Source: Paenalcaligenes hominis_A (GTDB lineage: Bacteria > Pseudomonadota > Gammaproteobacteria > Burkholderiales > Burkholderiaceae_B). Taken from it: a stretch of 64,000 nucleotides of DNA. Position numbers and translations under genes: made by a program. Location: positions 434,001 through 498,000 of the forward strand of contig NZ_JBGJKZ010000003.1 of NCBI RefSeq assembly GCF_041359055.1. The letters are read 5' to 3'. Positions 8,072 through 16,803 of this stretch are shown piece after piece. The notes below the pieces were generated by a model. That model made no database searches. It saw only the letters and a program-made list of their open reading frames with translations, and had not been told where the DNA came from. How positions within the stretch are numbered: the first letter of the stretch is position 1; every line of letters begins with the position of its first letter.

Positions 8072-9232
8072 ATGTCTAAGTTAAATACGCACGAGTTAAC
8101 TGATTTGTTCCAAAAACAAGAAGGCCCATGTTTATCGTTATATCAGGCTACGCACCGTAGTCATCCCGAAAACGCCCAAGACGTCATTCGCTTTAAAAAC
8201 CTAGTAAAAGAGTTAGAAAGCTCACTTAAAGCGTCGTACCCAAAAACTGAAACGCAGGCTTTGTTAAAACCTTATTATGATTTAGCCGAGAATACCGATT
8301 TTTGGCAGCATACTCTTGACGGTCTAGTGGTTTTATCGAACGAGCAATCATTTAAGGTGTTTCACTTACAGCGGGCTACTCCTGATTTTGCGGTGGTCTC
8401 AGATTCTTGGCATCTCAAGCCCTTGCTGCGCCAGCTGCAAACTCAGGATCGTTATCAGGTTCTGTGCTTGTCGCGGGCTACGGTGGCATTGTACGAGGGC
8501 AACCGCGATGGGTTAGACAGTCTCATTTTCGAGCACGCTTTCCCCGACACCATTGAAAAAGCCTTAGACCCCGACCAGATTCTAGAATTCAACCGGCCCA
8601 ATGCTTATACCTTAGGCCCCGCCACAGACCCAGCGCCAGCGATGGGGCAGGTGCATACCACCCGTAAAGACGAAACCGACGCAGAGGTTGAGCGCTTTTT
8701 CCGGGTAGTAGATAAAGCCATTATGGATCATGTTAGCCAACACAGCGGTTTGCCGTTATTGCTTGTGTGCTTGCCAGAGTACCAAGGGGTTTTCAGAAAA
8801 GTATCGCGTAATACGCATTTAGTCGAGCAGGGCGTCAGCATCGACCCTGGTGCGCTAACGGTACAGCAATTAAGCCAGCGAGCTTGGGAAGTTATGCAGC
8901 CTGTGGCAGCCAAACGTGTACAAGACATGGTATCGCGCTTTAAAAAAGACCATGGCACCGGTTTGGCTTCCGATAACTTAGACCTAATCTTAGCTGCGAC
9001 CCTAGAAGATCGTGTTGATGTGCTTTTGGTGGATGCAGACCAGCGTATTGCGGGGCGCGTCTGTAGAGAAAGTAAAACCATTCAATACCAGCCTAACTTT
9101 GATGCTTCAGATGTCGAGGATGTCTTAGATGATATAGGTGAAATGGTAGTACGACGTGGTGGTAAAGTAATGGTGGTGCCTAGCCAGTACATGCCCAGTG
9201 AAACTGGTATTGCAGCCATTTATCGCTATTGA
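8072..9232 (+). CDS. Balon/baeRF-like (aeRF1-related) protein, probable hibernation factor
   Basis: A 386-aa cytosolic protein starting at ATG 8072 after AGGAGG. Stretches such as PCLSLYQATHRSHPE, RFKNLVKELESSL, FRVVDKAIMDHVSQHSGLPL and LAATLEDRVDVLLVDADQRI are those of bacterial proteins related to archaeal/eukaryotic release factor eRF1 and Pelota (baeRF families, Burroughs and Aravind), the group that includes Balon, a factor that occupies the ribosomal A site during hibernation. No GGQ peptide-release motif is visible, in line with a non-catalytic role. The gene follows hpf directly. Assignment to Balon itself rather than another baeRF family is inferred from that neighbour. Confidence 0.68.
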   Translation: MSKLNTHELTDLFQKQEGPCLSLYQATHRSHPENAQDVIRFKNLVKELESSLKASYPKTETQALLKPYYDLAENTDFWQHTLDGLVVLSNEQSFKVFHLQRATPDFAVVSDSWHLKPLLRQLQTQDRYQVLCLSRATVALYEGNRDGLDSLIFEHAFPDTIEKALDPDQILEFNRPNAYTLGPATDPAPAMGQVHTTRKDETDAEVERFFRVVDKAIMDHVSQHSGLPLLLVCLPEYQGVFRKVSRNTHLVEQGVSIDPGALTVQQLSQRAWEVMQPVAAKRVQDMVSRFKKDHGTGLASDNLDLILAATLEDRVDVLLVDADQRIAGRVCRESKTIQYQPNFDASDVEDVLDDIGEMVVRRGGKVMVVPSQYMPSETGIAAIYRY

Positions 9233-9256
9233 TTACTAAACGCGTTTCTTTAGCTC

Positions 9257-9290
9257 AGCGCAAAGTGCAGTAGTACGCTTTGCGCTTTTT
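9257..9290 (+). terminator. Terminator after the hpf/Balon-like operon
   Basis: AGCGCAAAG pairs with CTTTGCGCT across a ~12-nt loop and is followed by a T-run. Confidence 0.88.
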
Positions 9291-9370
9291 TACGTCTGTA
9301 GTTTGGTGCAATAGCATCAAGTTAGTTACATTACAATGCTACTACGTGGACAGTCTTTAAAGGAGTCATT

Positions 9371-9928
9371 ATGGCAGCGGTGCGTCGTTTTAAAAATCAT
9401 ACCCCTCAGTTTGGGCAGCGTGTTTGGATAGATCCAAGTGCCATCATTATTGGCGATGTGGTTATGGGGGATGATTGCTCCATTTGGCCTGCTACTGTGA
9501 TTCGAGGGGATATGCATCGTATCCGTATTGGGGCACGTTGCAGCATTCAAGACGGTAGCGTGCTACATATTACTCATGCGGGGCCGTTTAGTCCTGATGG
9601 TTTTGCTTTAACCATAGGAAATGAGGTAACAGTGGGCCATAAAGTGATTTTGCATGGCTGTACGCTAGGCAATCGCATACTAATCGGTATGGGCAGTATT
9701 GTGATGGATGGTGCGGTAATTGAGGACGAGGTTATTTTGGGGGCTGGTAGCGTGGTGCCACCTGGCAAACACTTGGAGTCTGGCTATTTGTACGTAGGCA
9801 GCCCCGCTAAAGCGGTACGAGCTTTACGTCCCGAGGAAAAAGCCTTTTTTTCCTATACGGCAGGCAACTATGTAGCGCTAAAAGACGAATACTTGGCTGA
9901 GTCAACACCGACTCAGAGTACGTTCTAA
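9371..9928 (+). CDS. Gamma-carbonic anhydrase family protein (YrdA-like)
   Basis: A 185-aa left-handed beta-helix protein. Hexapeptide-repeat stretches (IIIGDVVMGDDCSIWPATVI, IGNEVTVGHKVILHGCTLGN, LIGMGSIVMDGAVIEDEVIL) are unmistakable. The three metal-binding histidines of the family are H66 (SVLHI), H90 (TVGHK) and H95 (ILHGC). Members form trimers; some hydrate CO2, many such as YrdA show no measured activity. The start has AAAGGAGTCATT just upstream. Its last 27 nt overlap the end of the convergent kinase-like gene. Confidence 0.85.
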   Translation: MAAVRRFKNHTPQFGQRVWIDPSAIIIGDVVMGDDCSIWPATVIRGDMHRIRIGARCSIQDGSVLHITHAGPFSPDGFALTIGNEVTVGHKVILHGCTLGNRILIGMGSIVMDGAVIEDEVILGAGSVVPPGKHLESGYLYVGSPAKAVRALRPEEKAFFSYTAGNYVALKDEYLAESTPTQSTF

Positions 9929-10759
9929 TACGGCAGTAAAAAATAAGGTTCGTTGCAGATCAGAGCGGTAGCGTAGTTTTGGGCTGAGCCAATGGGAAAG
10001 GGTTTTGAGCCTAAGTAAAAGGGTTAAAACTCGATGCAAGGTTTGATGTAATGCGGGTTGAGGTCGCTGTTGCAAATAATGTGACAGCAGCTGCTCCCCT
10101 AGCTCTATATCAAAAGCTAAGTATTTGGTTAACGAGTTAAAACACAATAAAAGATCATAGGCTTGAGCTAAATGCAGTGGTAATACATCGCCTGTTTTTT
10201 CTTCAAAATCAATGCGTACTAAATGCTGGTCTTTTAGGATGAGGTTACGTATTTGTGCACCCCCATGCCATTGGCCCGCTTCGTGTAAATCAACGAGGCT
10301 TTGCATGATAGGAATGAGTAATGTATTGCGATGTTGAGTATGGCTAAGTAGTGCTTCTACCGAGCTGCCTGCATGCTCCATCACTATGTAGTCATCGTGC
10401 TGCAAAATTACACGGGGCACGGCAATACCTTGTGCTTGTAAATGTGCTAGGCGCTGGGCTTCGTAGACAGTGTCTCCGGCACGCAATGCACTGGGGCTCA
10501 CCCAGACCCCAAAGAGCATGCCACATACCGCTGCGCTTAGGCTTTCACGCCACCATCGACCGGATTCGCGTCGGTTAAATTTAACGACGTACAAGTGACC
10601 GCCTGCCCGAATAGTCATTGGGGCAGAGGGAGGATGAGCACGTAGTAACTGAATCTGTTTTTCGAGCTCAAGGCGATGTGAGTGAGGAAAACAAAAACGC
10701 ATGAGTGGCAAAACAAAATGTAACCCAACCGTTATCGCCCAAAGCGCGTGTAAAGTCAA
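9902..10759 (-). CDS. Kinase-fold protein with atypical catalytic loop
   Basis: A 285-aa protein with a protein-kinase/lipopolysaccharide-kinase-like core: VVKFNRRE (candidate ATP lysine K60), YEAQRL (helix-C glutamate E100), YIVMEHAG (hinge), WHGGAQIRNLIL (catalytic loop 164-175) and VRIDFEEK (metal-binding D184). In the usual HxDxxxxN loop the aspartate is replaced by glycine (G167) although H165 and N172 are kept, so classical phosphotransfer is doubtful. The N-terminus is hydrophobic (residues 3-24). The start is uncertain; MRFCFPHSHR at residue 20 is an alternative. It overlaps the gamma-carbonic anhydrase gene tail-to-tail. Function unknown. Confidence 0.65.
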   Translation of the reverse strand: MTLHALWAITVGLHFVLPLMRFCFPHSHRLELEKQIQLLRAHPPSAPMTIRAGGHLYVVKFNRRESGRWWRESLSAAVCGMLFGVWVSPSALRAGDTVYEAQRLAHLQAQGIAVPRVILQHDDYIVMEHAGSSVEALLSHTQHRNTLLIPIMQSLVDLHEAGQWHGGAQIRNLILKDQHLVRIDFEEKTGDVLPLHLAQAYDLLLCFNSLTKYLAFDIELGEQLLSHYLQQRPQPALHQTLHRVLTLLLRLKTLSHWLSPKLRYRSDLQRTLFFTAVLERTLSRC

Positions 10760-10979
10760 TGTATGAACAAATTGGGCTGGTTATTTGTTATAGGGTGTAT
10801 AAACAAAGTGTAAAAACCAATTCAGGGATTTGCTGCACAAATAAAACACATTAAAGAGCTTTTGCATTGTTGTCATTAAACCCAAGCACAATGCATTAAC
10901 AGAGAGCATAGCGAAGGGTAAACTTTAATAGCTGGGATGTATAAGTAGCTCTATTTTTATTTCTTTAACTAAGGCAAAT

Positions 10980-12881
10980 ATGAATTCCCTAATTTCGGCA
11001 GTGATGGCATTAGATAAAACAGCATGGAGACGTGCTTTTTTATTGGCGCTGTCCTCGTGGCTTTCGTTTGTGATAGCTACTGTGCTTGGGGTAGAGCATG
11101 CGTATTGGGCAGCAATGCCTGTATGGGTGTTGGCCCAAGCCACACGAGGCTTAGTGTTTGAGCGCGCTCTTTACCGTATTATGGGCACGGGGGTTGGGGC
11201 CTTAATGGGTGTGCTCATAATTAGTTTAAGTCCAACCGTTTGGCAGCCTATGTGGATGGCTTTGGCCGTTTTCTGCAGTATTGGCGTATTGCATAGTCTA
11301 TACGGCGAGCGCAGTTATATGGCTCTGATGTCAGGTATTACAGTTGCCGTAGTGGTAATGCCTGCTTTATTGTACTCAGAGGACGGTATTCAGCTGGCAT
11401 GGGCGCGCATTCAATGCACATTGATAGGGGTGGTAGTTACTACCCTTATCACAGGGTTTGGTACACCAAAAAGCGCACGGGACGAGTTTTATTTAAAGGT
11501 TCGTAACTTAGCGGTAGATGCGGTCGAGTCCACGCTGGTATTGCTTACTAGCCAAGACTTAAAACAATGGCAACAAAAGCTTAATCAAATCCACTTAGAT
11601 ATAGCTGCCTTAGAAGCACAAACGGTTAGCATGGCAGCTGGCTCTGTAGATGGGCATAAGCGTAATGCTTATGTAGAGGCCTTGCTGCTTGCCACCCTGG
11701 AAACCATTACAGCGGCGCAACATTTACACTATCAAATCCAACGTGGCATGGTGATTAGTCCCACGACCATTCAGCAGCTAGAGGAAGTGGTGCGTTGTTT
11801 ACGGGCCGGTCAGCCGTTTGAGCCTATTCGACGTCAAGCCCCCGACCTTTATCCTGATAAAGTCAGTTTAGCTCGATTGCGGCGCGCCTTAGGTCAGGTC
11901 TCACGCGCCGAGACCGCATTATTTGCTGAAAGTTATCCTTTGTGGCGTAAAGGGGTATCAGTGCGCCGGTTTGAACCCGCTCGGGATTGGGTGTTAGCGC
12001 GTCGCACGGCCTTGGTGGCTGGTATAGCGGCCCTAACCTCATCCCTAGTGGTGTATTACACACAAAACGTTGCATTTGAGCTAGCGGCTACCGGCGTTTG
12101 TATTTTTTCTATGATTTTAGGTTCTATGCCGCGTCCCCAAGCGTATATTCGGTTTGTCATGACAGGGGCGTGTATTGGCGCTGTGGTTGCAGCATTTTAT
12201 CGGATTGGGTTGCAACCGCACTTTGCTACACCGTTAGCCATATGTCTGAGCTTAATTCCTTTTGTGGTGTTGGCGGGCATAGGGCGTGTAACGCCTTTAA
12301 TTGCTAATTATGCGCTTGATGCCATTATGTGTTTTTTAATTGTTAGTCAGATAGGTGGTACGCCGGCTAGCGTTGACGTCGTGCTTCAAGGTGCTAGCGC
12401 TTTGATAGCGGGTGTTGTATTAGCGTGCGGTAGCTACAAACTTTTAGCGCAGCATTCCGATAAAACGGCACGTTTTGTAATTGGTGCAATGATTGAGGAA
12501 GTGCAAAGTGTTTTGTCCCCCCAGGGCGTGCAGCCGGTGGGGCAGTGGCGGGCTCGTATGGCGCGGTATATCTTGCGCTTATCTCAAGGGATGGGCGTAG
12601 AGACTCCTGTAGGTAGTTTAGGTTTATTTAATCTAGGCTACAGCATGATTGCTTGGCAACGGTTGTCAGCAGCAGCAAAGAATTCAAATTTAGATCATTC
12701 GGTTGTATTATCTGCTTTGGCAGACTTTGCTCAACACCCTGATCACAGTCAACAAGTCTTATTACGTGTAGCGGCTCAGGTTAATGATGCTACCTTGGCA
12801 GATGCCCTATACGATATGGCAGATGCACTTGTAGAAGCCAAGCCTGTTTTGCTATTTTGGCAAGAAACCCCGGGCTCATAA
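10980..12881 (+). CDS. FUSC family membrane protein (YccS/AaeB-like exporter)
   Basis: A 633-aa protein with the duplicated layout of the fusaric-acid-resistance (FUSC) family: a first membrane block (about residues 15-165), a soluble helical region (170-335), a second membrane block (345-490) and a cytosolic C-terminus. Family-typical segments are HAYWAAMPVWVLAQATRGLV and VAFELAATGVCIFSMILGSM. These proteins export aromatic acids or similar compounds, usually with periplasmic partners, none of which is adjacent here. Its end is 21 nt before the BASS transporter start, so the two probably share a transcript. Confidence 0.82.
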   Translation: MNSLISAVMALDKTAWRRAFLLALSSWLSFVIATVLGVEHAYWAAMPVWVLAQATRGLVFERALYRIMGTGVGALMGVLIISLSPTVWQPMWMALAVFCSIGVLHSLYGERSYMALMSGITVAVVVMPALLYSEDGIQLAWARIQCTLIGVVVTTLITGFGTPKSARDEFYLKVRNLAVDAVESTLVLLTSQDLKQWQQKLNQIHLDIAALEAQTVSMAAGSVDGHKRNAYVEALLLATLETITAAQHLHYQIQRGMVISPTTIQQLEEVVRCLRAGQPFEPIRRQAPDLYPDKVSLARLRRALGQVSRAETALFAESYPLWRKGVSVRRFEPARDWVLARRTALVAGIAALTSSLVVYYTQNVAFELAATGVCIFSMILGSMPRPQAYIRFVMTGACIGAVVAAFYRIGLQPHFATPLAICLSLIPFVVLAGIGRVTPLIANYALDAIMCFLIVSQIGGTPASVDVVLQGASALIAGVVLACGSYKLLAQHSDKTARFVIGAMIEEVQSVLSPQGVQPVGQWRARMARYILRLSQGMGVETPVGSLGLFNLGYSMIAWQRLSAAAKNSNLDHSVVLSALADFAQHPDHSQQVLLRVAAQVNDATLADALYDMADALVEAKPVLLFWQETPGS

Positions 12882-12901
12882 TTTATTTTTTTGGGTTAAT
12901 T

Positions 12902-13840
12902 ATGCTTTTTCTAATTCGTATTAGTCGCTTTGTGCAAAAAACCTTTGCGTTTTGGGTGTTGCTTTTGGCGGCCTTGGCTTTTATGAGCCCCAGTGTATAT
13001 ACGCCAATCGCTAAATACATTCCTTGGCTGCTAGGTATTGTCATGTTCGGTATGGGTGTGACCATGACCGTTAACGATTTTAAAGGGGTGCTTAAACATC
13101 CTAAAGCCGTATTTATTGGTACCATTGCTCAGTTTGCCATCATGCCTTTGTTGGCTTATGGCTTGGCTAAATTATTTAATTTACCTCCCGAGATTGCGGT
13201 AGGGGTTATTTTGGTAGGGTGTTGTCCTGGTGGCACAGCATCGAACGTCATGACTTTTTTAGCACGTGGTAACACGGCTTTGTCTGTTAGCTGTACTGCA
13301 GTGTCTACCGTTTTAGCCCCCGTGCTAACACCTGCTATTTTTTATTTACTCGCCAGCCAGTGGTTAGAAATTAATGCATCAGCAATGCTAATCTCGGTAT
13401 TAAAAATGGTGCTGTTTCCCATTGTGTTGGGTTTGATCACCCGTATGATTTTGGGCTCCAAAGCCGAAAACTATAGTGAGGTGATGCCATTAGTATCTGT
13501 GGTATCTATTGTGTTGATTGTGGCTGCTGTAGTGGCCGTCAGCAAAACCAATATCATCGAATCTGGCTTATTAATTTTTGCGGTGGTCATTCTTCATAAT
13601 GGTTTGGGCTTTTTGTTAGGGTATGCCGCTGCGCGTGTGTTTGATCTTAGCTATGCAGACCGTAAAGCGGTTTCCATCGAAGTGGGCATGCAAAACTCAG
13701 GTCTAGGGGTAGCGTTAGCCGGTTTGCATTTTGCCGCTAGCCCAGTTACAGCAGTGCCTAGCGCCATATTTAGCTTCTGGCATAATATTTCAGGCCCCCT
13801 ATTAGCTACGTATTGGGCCGGGAAAAAAGACGAGTCCTAG
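12902..13840 (+). CDS. Bile acid:sodium symporter (BASS) family transporter
   Basis: A 312-aa protein with nine to ten membrane segments. The family hallmark GCCPGGTASNVMTFLARGN (about residues 106-124) and GMQNSGLGVALAGLHF near the C-terminus are diagnostic of BASS/PanS-like sodium-coupled carriers; bacterial members carry pantoate, pyruvate or other organic anions, so the substrate is open. ATG 12902 is preferred over an upstream frame that overlaps the FUSC gene; no strong ribosome-binding site is seen, which fits translation coupled to the upstream gene. Confidence 0.85.
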   Translation: MLFLIRISRFVQKTFAFWVLLLAALAFMSPSVYTPIAKYIPWLLGIVMFGMGVTMTVNDFKGVLKHPKAVFIGTIAQFAIMPLLAYGLAKLFNLPPEIAVGVILVGCCPGGTASNVMTFLARGNTALSVSCTAVSTVLAPVLTPAIFYLLASQWLEINASAMLISVLKMVLFPIVLGLITRMILGSKAENYSEVMPLVSVVSIVLIVAAVVAVSKTNIIESGLLIFAVVILHNGLGFLLGYAAARVFDLSYADRKAVSIEVGMQNSGLGVALAGLHFAASPVTAVPSAIFSFWHNISGPLLATYWAGKKDES

Positions 13841-13884
13841 GTAAATTTTTACCTACGTCCATAAAGACGGTTAAACTAGGCGCT

Positions 13885-14610
13885 ATGAAACGCTTAGTAA
13901 CCGTCTTTTTATTTTTCTGTTTAGTTGGTCCTAGTCTGGCGACAGATCTTGTCACTCGCAAAAATGAAGTAGGCCATCGTAATTTTAATCGTGCCAAAAC
14001 CTTACTGCCCCAGGTGTTTAATGGCTTAAATCAAACATTCTACTGTGGCTGCTCTTATACAGACAAAACTGTCGATTTAAACTCATGTGGCTATCAAATC
14101 CGTAAAGATCCACGACGGGCGGGGCGCGTCGAGTGGGAGCACGTAGTGCCTGCATGGGCAATTGGTCATCAGCGGCAATGTTGGCAAAACGGGGGGCGTG
14201 CGAACTGCTCTAAAAACGACGCCGTCTATGCCAAGGCCGAAGGCGATATGCACAACCTAGTGCCTGCTATCGGCGAGGTCAACAACGATCGCGGCAACTT
14301 TAGATTTAGCGTATGGACTCAAACCAAACCACGCATGTATGGTCAATGCGGCATGTTGGTCGATTTTAAAGCGCGCCGTGTGCAGCCCCCTGAAAATGTG
14401 CGTGGCAAAATTGCTCGCATCACCTTTTACATGGTTAATGAATACCGACTTAATTTAAGCGCTCAAGAACGTCGTTTGTATTGCGTTTGGGCTAAAGCTT
14501 ATCCGGTGGATCGTTGGGAGCAAATTCGTAATCAACGTGTTGCAACCATACAAGGAAATACAAATCCTTTTGTGTCACAACCCGACTTAATTGACCGTGT
14601 TTGTCGTTAA
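13885..14610 (+). CDS. endA: Secreted endonuclease I (EndA/Dns family)
   Basis: A 241-aa exported nuclease: signal peptide to residue 19 (GPSLA-TD), then FNGLNQTFYCGCSYTDK, EWEHVVPAW with the catalytic H86, and GDMHNLVPAIGEVNNDRGNF (120-139), whose asparagines bind the magnesium ion. Six or more cysteines fit periplasmic disulfides. EndA cuts double-stranded DNA nonspecifically in the periplasm or outside the cell. ATG 13885 gives an intact signal peptide; the longer frame from 13813 would bury it. It begins 44 nt after the BASS gene and ends before a long gap. Confidence 0.9.
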   Translation: MKRLVTVFLFFCLVGPSLATDLVTRKNEVGHRNFNRAKTLLPQVFNGLNQTFYCGCSYTDKTVDLNSCGYQIRKDPRRAGRVEWEHVVPAWAIGHQRQCWQNGGRANCSKNDAVYAKAEGDMHNLVPAIGEVNNDRGNFRFSVWTQTKPRMYGQCGMLVDFKARRVQPPENVRGKIARITFYMVNEYRLNLSAQERRLYCVWAKAYPVDRWEQIRNQRVATIQGNTNPFVSQPDLIDRVCR

Positions 14611-15029
14611 AAAATAAAAATTTAATGCTTTAAAAAAGTCAACCAAAAAAAGTGGATATCTTTTTCGCAAGAGGTGGATAATTATGTGGCACTGCGCGTA
14701 GAAGCCGCATTAATAAAGGCTTTTACTGGTTGGCATCACGGCAAGAAAATGGGGGCTCGTTCTGCTTATGCTGTTTTGTTATATCTTGCAAGCTATTGAT
14801 TTTTAAAGGTTTTATTGGTTTTTCTAGTAGGGTGTATGTTTTTTTTAGTAAAACCAATTTTTTTTAATTTATGAGTTTGTCAAGATGTGGGTTAGAAAAA
14901 ACATACACTGAGCATGACAAAGTTATCCCCAAAAGCTGTGGATAACCTTGTTAATAAGTTGTGGAGATATGGCGCAAAACCGCATTAATGGCGCAATCGA
15001 GGTTCTTTGTATAGAAATTAACACCTCTG
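14611..15029. other. AT-rich 419-bp intergenic region between convergent genes
   Basis: Held between endA and a minus-strand MFS gene, so neither promoter is required here. It contains A/T runs (about 14800-14880), several DnaA-box-like 9-mers, and an unassigned open frame ending at 14799 (in-frame GTG at 14674) that reads GWHHGKKMGARSAYAVLLYL but has no good start. No terminator hairpin with a T-run is evident for endA. Confidence 0.5.
14923..14945. promoter_or_regulatory. Facing pair of DnaA-box-like 9-mers
   Basis: TTATCCCCA (14923-14931) faces TGTGGATAA (14937-14945), the exact reverse complement of the DnaA box TTATCCACA, with 5 bp between. A further near-match, GGTGGATAA, lies at 14673-14681. 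The motif match is direct observation; DnaA binding is inference. Confidence 0.35.
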
Positions 15030-16259
15030 TCATAATTGCGGAGGAATATGCACTTTACGTATTGTGAAAAACAATAGCACAGCGGAAAAACTACTTAGGC
15101 TAAAGCAGAAGCTAAGCAGAGCAGTGGTCATGCTGAACTGATCTGCTAAGTACCCCATGCCCAAAATAGGAATAATGGCACCGAAATAAGCAATGATTAA
15201 ATAGCTGGATGTGGTTGCAGCGCGGTGCTCGGGCAAAGCGACACGGTTAACAATGCTCATGCCGCCAATTAAACACAGGCCATGACCTAAAGCTAACAAC
15301 AACAAACAAGAAATGAATAGCCAAGGCGAAGCATGCTGAGTATTTAGCGCCAACAAAATATTGCTAATAAAAAAGCTGCTAAGACCAATGACCAGATTGC
15401 GCTTTAAGGGCCATTGGCGCACTAGTAACTGAAAACCGGAGGACAGAAAAAGAATAACCCCAATGGAAAGGCCACTGACAGCTGGCCCATGCCAAGGCAC
15501 CATACTGTCCATAAAGCTAGGCGCTAACGAGGCAAATAAGCTAAACATAGCAAACGCCGTGAACGCGTTCAGTGAGCCAAGTAAAAAAGGCAGTCGCTGT
15601 GCACCGGCTGGTATGTATAAACTAGGACGCCAGAAGGCTTTACGAGGAGCATCTGTTGCTATAGTGGGGGCTTGGTTAGGTAGAATAAACAAGGCGTATA
15701 CAGCCATTAAACCCATTAAAACAGAGGGAATATAGCTACTGCGTAAAGGGTAGGGTGCCCATTGGGCAATTAGCCCGCCAATAACAGGGCCTAAACCAAA
15801 TCCAAACGCAATTAATAAACTAGAAGTAGCGGCAGCACGCTGCAAGTCTTTAGAGCGATTTAACTTTGTTAGACCAATAGACGCAGAGGTCACAATTAGG
15901 CTAGAGGCCAAGCCAATTGCAATACGGCTAACCATAAAAGACCAGTAGTTCCACGCCAGAGTGGAAAGCACAATGCCGGTGGTAACAAGGATTAGGCCAC
16001 CACGCAGCACAATAATAAAACCACGTTGATCGCTGATACGGCCTAAAAATAAAAGGCTACTAAGCGCAGATGCCATATACACTACGTATAAAATAGTGAT
16101 AGCACCAGTGCTTAGCTGCCAAGCCTGTTGGTACAGCGGATACAAAGGGCTGGCTAAAGCAGTGCCCATTACCCCTACAATCATGGCAAAACAAACCCAA
16201 AGGTACGAATTAGATTGTATATGTGAAACCAGTCTGGAGTGTAAAGAGGGGGTGTGCAT
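15030..16259 (-). CDS. MFS transporter
   Basis: A 409-aa protein with 12 predicted membrane segments. The cytoplasmic loop between segments 2 and 3 reads LGRISDQRGFIIVLRGG, a good match to the MFS motif GxxxDRxGRR, and PLYPLYQQAWQLSTGAIT plus GPVIGGLIAQWAPYP resemble drug/sugar-efflux-type MFS proteins. Substrate unknown. It is read alone, convergent with endA. The ATG at 16259 gives a normal 25-30-residue cytosolic start. Confidence 0.8.
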   Translation of the reverse strand: MHTPSLHSRLVSHIQSNSYLWVCFAMIVGVMGTALASPLYPLYQQAWQLSTGAITILYVVYMASALSSLLFLGRISDQRGFIIVLRGGLILVTTGIVLSTLAWNYWSFMVSRIAIGLASSLIVTSASIGLTKLNRSKDLQRAAATSSLLIAFGFGLGPVIGGLIAQWAPYPLRSSYIPSVLMGLMAVYALFILPNQAPTIATDAPRKAFWRPSLYIPAGAQRLPFLLGSLNAFTAFAMFSLFASLAPSFMDSMVPWHGPAVSGLSIGVILFLSSGFQLLVRQWPLKRNLVIGLSSFFISNILLALNTQHASPWLFISCLLLLALGHGLCLIGGMSIVNRVALPEHRAATTSSYLIIAYFGAIIPILGMGYLADQFSMTTALLSFCFSLSSFSAVLLFFTIRKVHIPPQL

Positions 16260-16402
16260 GGAAAACGGGCCGCTTAGAACTAAAAAAGCATTTTATCATG
16301 GTAAACACTAATACTAGTCTTTTAGCGTGCCATCAATACCACATTTGGGGTTTTAGGCTCAGCAAGTAAGATGAAATAAAAACCTAAGCGTTTGGATTAA
16401 CT

Positions 16403-16753
16403 ATGTGGATACAGAAAATTAGCCCCATTTTATTGTTGCTTTGTTCAAATGTATTTATGACCATAGCGTGGTATGGGCATTTGAAATTTCCCCAAAGTGC
16501 GCTTGGCAAAGTGATTTTAATTAGCTGGGGCGTCGCTTTATTTGAATATTGCTTAGCGGTACCAGCCAATCGTATTGGGCATGCGGTCTACAGCGCAGCC
16601 GAATTAAAAACCATCCAAGAAATTATCACTCTGGTCGTGTTTGCTTTTTTCTCTGTCTGGTACTTAAAAGAAAGCTTTACATTGAACTATGTAGTGGGGT
16701 TCTTTTTTATTTTTTTAGGGGCGTTTTTTATTTTTAAAGGGCCTTTTTCTTAA
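16403..16753 (+). CDS. DMT superfamily protein, DUF486
   Basis: A 116-aa protein with four membrane segments, the size of DUF486 proteins, which are short relatives of drug/metabolite transporters. Typical sequence: SNVFMTIAWYGHLKF, ISWGVALFEYCLAVPANRIG, AAELKTIQEIITLVVF and FVGFFFIFLGAFFIFK-like C-terminus. The function is unknown; small DMT proteins often work as dimers. It is convergent with rlmF across a terminator hairpin. Confidence 0.85.
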   Translation: MWIQKISPILLLLCSNVFMTIAWYGHLKFPQSALGKVILISWGVALFEYCLAVPANRIGHAVYSAAELKTIQEIITLVVFAFFSVWYLKESFTLNYVVGFFFIFLGAFFIFKGPFS

Positions 16754-16759
16754 AAATAA

Positions 16760-16790
16760 AAGGCGAGTAAGCCACCCTCTACTCGCCTTA
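16760..16790. terminator. Terminator between DUF486 gene and rlmF
   Basis: AAGGCGAGTA and TACTCGCCTT form a perfect 10-bp stem. On the minus strand the stem is followed by TTTATTTTT, so it mainly ends the rlmF transcript; the plus-strand side has no T-run. Confidence 0.82.
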
Positions 16791-16803
16791 ATGAATGGTT
16801 GGC

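Noticed and set aside
14611..15029. Replication origin
   Set aside because: DnaA-like boxes and A/T-rich DNA are present, but dnaA/dnaN are absent, flanking genes converge, and too few boxes are exact. Kept only as a lower-level finding.
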